Shown here one piece after another: positions 62,775 through 64,000 of a stretch of DNA of 64,000 bases (position 1 is its first letter; each line of letters begins with the position of its first letter). The DNA is from Arthrobacter sp. AK04 (GTDB lineage Bacteria; Actinomycetota; Actinomycetes; Actinomycetales; Micrococcaceae): positions 145,575-209,574 of the forward strand of contig NZ_JAJOMC010000001.1 in assembly GCF_021129155.1 (NCBI RefSeq), given 5' to 3'. The position numbers were made by a program, and so were the translations under genes. The notes under the pieces were generated by a model. That model had not been told where the DNA came from, made no database searches, and saw nothing but the letters and a program-made list of their open reading frames with translations.

Positions 62775-63233
62775 GTGAAACTTAAGGACAGCAATGACCC
62801 CATCTTTAATCAACTGCTGTCGTTGATCGAAGAACACGGGTGGGCGGTACGTCATGTCGGTGCGGGTGATGAGCCCGCCTTTTCATACACCGTTGGCTTG
62901 ACTGCCCTGAATCATCCGGAGATTGTCATGGAGGGGCTGCCGTTCGAGGTGGCTCAAGCTTTTCTAAACCTCATGAGTGAAGAGGTGAAATCAGGTAAGC
63001 GCTTCAGCCCGGGAAGCATCACAACAGACCTCACCGAACCTCCAGCTCCCATCGCTTTCATCTCGGCAGAAAACATCACAGGACTGACGGCAGTTGCAGA
63101 GGTGTACGGCAAAGTGGAGGCTCTACAAGCAATCTGGAGTGACTCCGCCGGAAGGTTGCCCTGGGAGCCGTCCTACCGCAATACTGCGGGTGCGCAACCT
63201 CTCCTGGGTACAGTCCCCGCGTCCTTCAGCTAA
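62775..63233 (+). CDS. DUF4262 family protein
   Basis: 152 residues from GTG at 62775. HGWAVRHVGAGDEPAFSYTVGLTALNHPEIVMEGLPFEVAQAFLNLM is the DUF4262 signature (FSYTVGL and HPE). Often found in accessory DNA and single genes; function unknown. GC content is lower than in the rest of the window. Confidence 0.85.
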   Translation: MKLKDSNDPIFNQLLSLIEEHGWAVRHVGAGDEPAFSYTVGLTALNHPEIVMEGLPFEVAQAFLNLMSEEVKSGKRFSPGSITTDLTEPPAPIAFISAENITGLTAVAEVYGKVEALQAIWSDSAGRLPWEPSYRNTAGAQPLLGTVPASFS

Positions 63234-63449
63234 CATTCTCGCTGGGTAACACCAACGTCCGACAGAGGATCCCTGAACGGGACAGCTCGCCGTACACCGT
63301 TTAAGCGAAGATTTACTGCCGATGCTTGGAAAGAATGCCTTTCCGCACCTCGAACCAGTCGCTCGGCCCTAATTTGCCCAAGTACGGGCGGGGAGCCAAT
63401 AGTGAGCCGGACCGTTCCCAAATATCGACACGGCTTGTAGCCTCAGCAC

Positions 63450-63740
63450 ATGAGCGAGGCTAAGGAGTCCAAGAGGTTGCAACCCAGGATGACCCGTGGC
63501 GGCTTTCGCGTTCAGTTTGTCCTGTGGTCGCTCTGGACCGGTCTGCAGTTGGTGATGGTAGTTGGAAATCTGATCATGGGAACTGTTTGGGACCTCGGAG
63601 ATTACCTATCCCTCGCAGGGTTGATCCTTGGGGCAGCGTTCCTAGGTGTCCTTTTGTACGTTCGTCACCATGACAGCCATTTCTGGAAGGAGGAAGAGGC
63701 CAAGAGGGCCGATTGGGAACGGCGGGGGCGGGCACTTTGA
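63450..63740 (+). CDS. Small membrane protein of unknown function
   Basis: 96 residues, two TM segments (FVLWSLWTGLQLVMVVGNLIMG and LSLAGLILGAAFLGVLLYV), basic N terminus and a charged tail (FWKEEEAKRADWERRGRAL). No family recognised. The 216 bases before it (63234-63449) contain no gene that I can support. Confidence 0.65.
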   Translation: MSEAKESKRLQPRMTRGGFRVQFVLWSLWTGLQLVMVVGNLIMGTVWDLGDYLSLAGLILGAAFLGVLLYVRHHDSHFWKEEEAKRADWERRGRAL

Positions 63741-64000
63741 CCCCGGTGAAAAAGCAGCGACTCTCGCACCGGCCCCTTGTTTATATCTCTCCGTCCAGAT
63801 AGCCGAACGTTCCGAAGAGATTTGCCCGCAAACCGTCCCGCTAGCGATCTCCGTGCGGACAGGACGACCATCGCATAAGCCGACGTGTTGTGTCTAGAAA
63901 ACACAGCCCCACCAAAACCAATGGGTTGGCAGGGCCGAGGTTTGGAGTCAGGCCGGTTTGGGAACGTTAAAGGGCGGAAATGTCAGGGTATAGGGGGGGA
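63741..64000. other. Terminal stretch without recognised gene
   Basis: No credible gene is seen in the last 260 bases. A weak hairpin (GTGTCTAGAAAACAC, about 63889-63903) is the only structure noted. The window ends here. Confidence 0.4.

Noticed and set aside
1..64000. tRNA genes, rRNA, CRISPR arrays, insertion sequences
   Set aside because: No cloverleaf-like sequence, spaced repeat array or transposase motif was found on reading the intergenic regions and frames; a weak RNA gene could still be missed by eye.

Overview
The window is about 64 kb of high-GC DNA. It reads as a chromosome segment of an actinobacterium of the Arthrobacter/Pseudarthrobacter group (Micrococcaceae). The evidence is the purF-purM-DUF3073 neighbourhood, a choline oxidase almost identical in motif content to the Arthrobacter enzyme CodA, a clpB gene preceded by an HspR-type HAIR element, frequent GTG/TTG starts and many ATGA/GTGA-type start-stop overlaps. 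No phage, transposase, tRNA, rRNA or CRISPR array was seen.

Layout. 1-2.5 kb: end of purF and all of purM. 2.5-9.7 kb: a block between purM and DUF3073 with a small secreted protein and a five-gene metal/opine-type uptake and export operon (two ABC ATPases, an MFS exporter, a lipoprotein and one permease fused from DppB and DppC halves) behind a Zur-like box. 9.7-13.8 kb: DUF3073, a septum-formation-domain protein and clpB. 14.2-17.3 kb: a MacB-type efflux trio. 17.4-20.5 kb: molybdate transport modCBA headed by a HTH-TOBE protein. 20.8-24.4 kb: HD hydrolase, ComB-like phosphatase, YccF, trpF and HutD. 24.4-32.6 kb: a carbohydrate ABC importer with a GH63 glucosylglycerate-hydrolase-like enzyme, an oxidoreductase and a divergent ROK regulator. 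32.7-35.2 kb: ferritin, then a guanidine-III riboswitch controlling a tandem SMR pair, then a LacI regulator. 35.4-40.3 kb: secreted pullulanase, a P-loop kinase and an aldo/keto reductase. 40.4-45.6 kb: betT-betB-codA operon for choline uptake and oxidation to glycine betaine. 45.8-54.2 kb: MBL hydrolase, DEAD-box helicase with an attenuator-like leader, methyltransferase, two MFS exporters, a membrane protein and trmB. 54.2-57.3 kb: a WXG100-headed putative type VII secretion substrate with its partner, and a DUF1206 membrane protein. 57.4-61.5 kb: two ECF sigma/anti-sigma modules with their likely secreted targets. 61.6-64 kb: a less conserved tail (alpha/beta hydrolase, DUF4262, small membrane protein).

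The points I find most interesting are: the guanidine-III riboswitch in front of the SMR pair; the opine-metallophore-like operon with a fused permease; the shared palindrome that supplies ECF -35 elements on both strands between a sigma operon and its lipoprotein; and a family of long intergenic palindromes, of at least two sequence types sharing a core, scattered across the window. All functional statements come from reading the sequence and from knowledge of the families; no database search was run.
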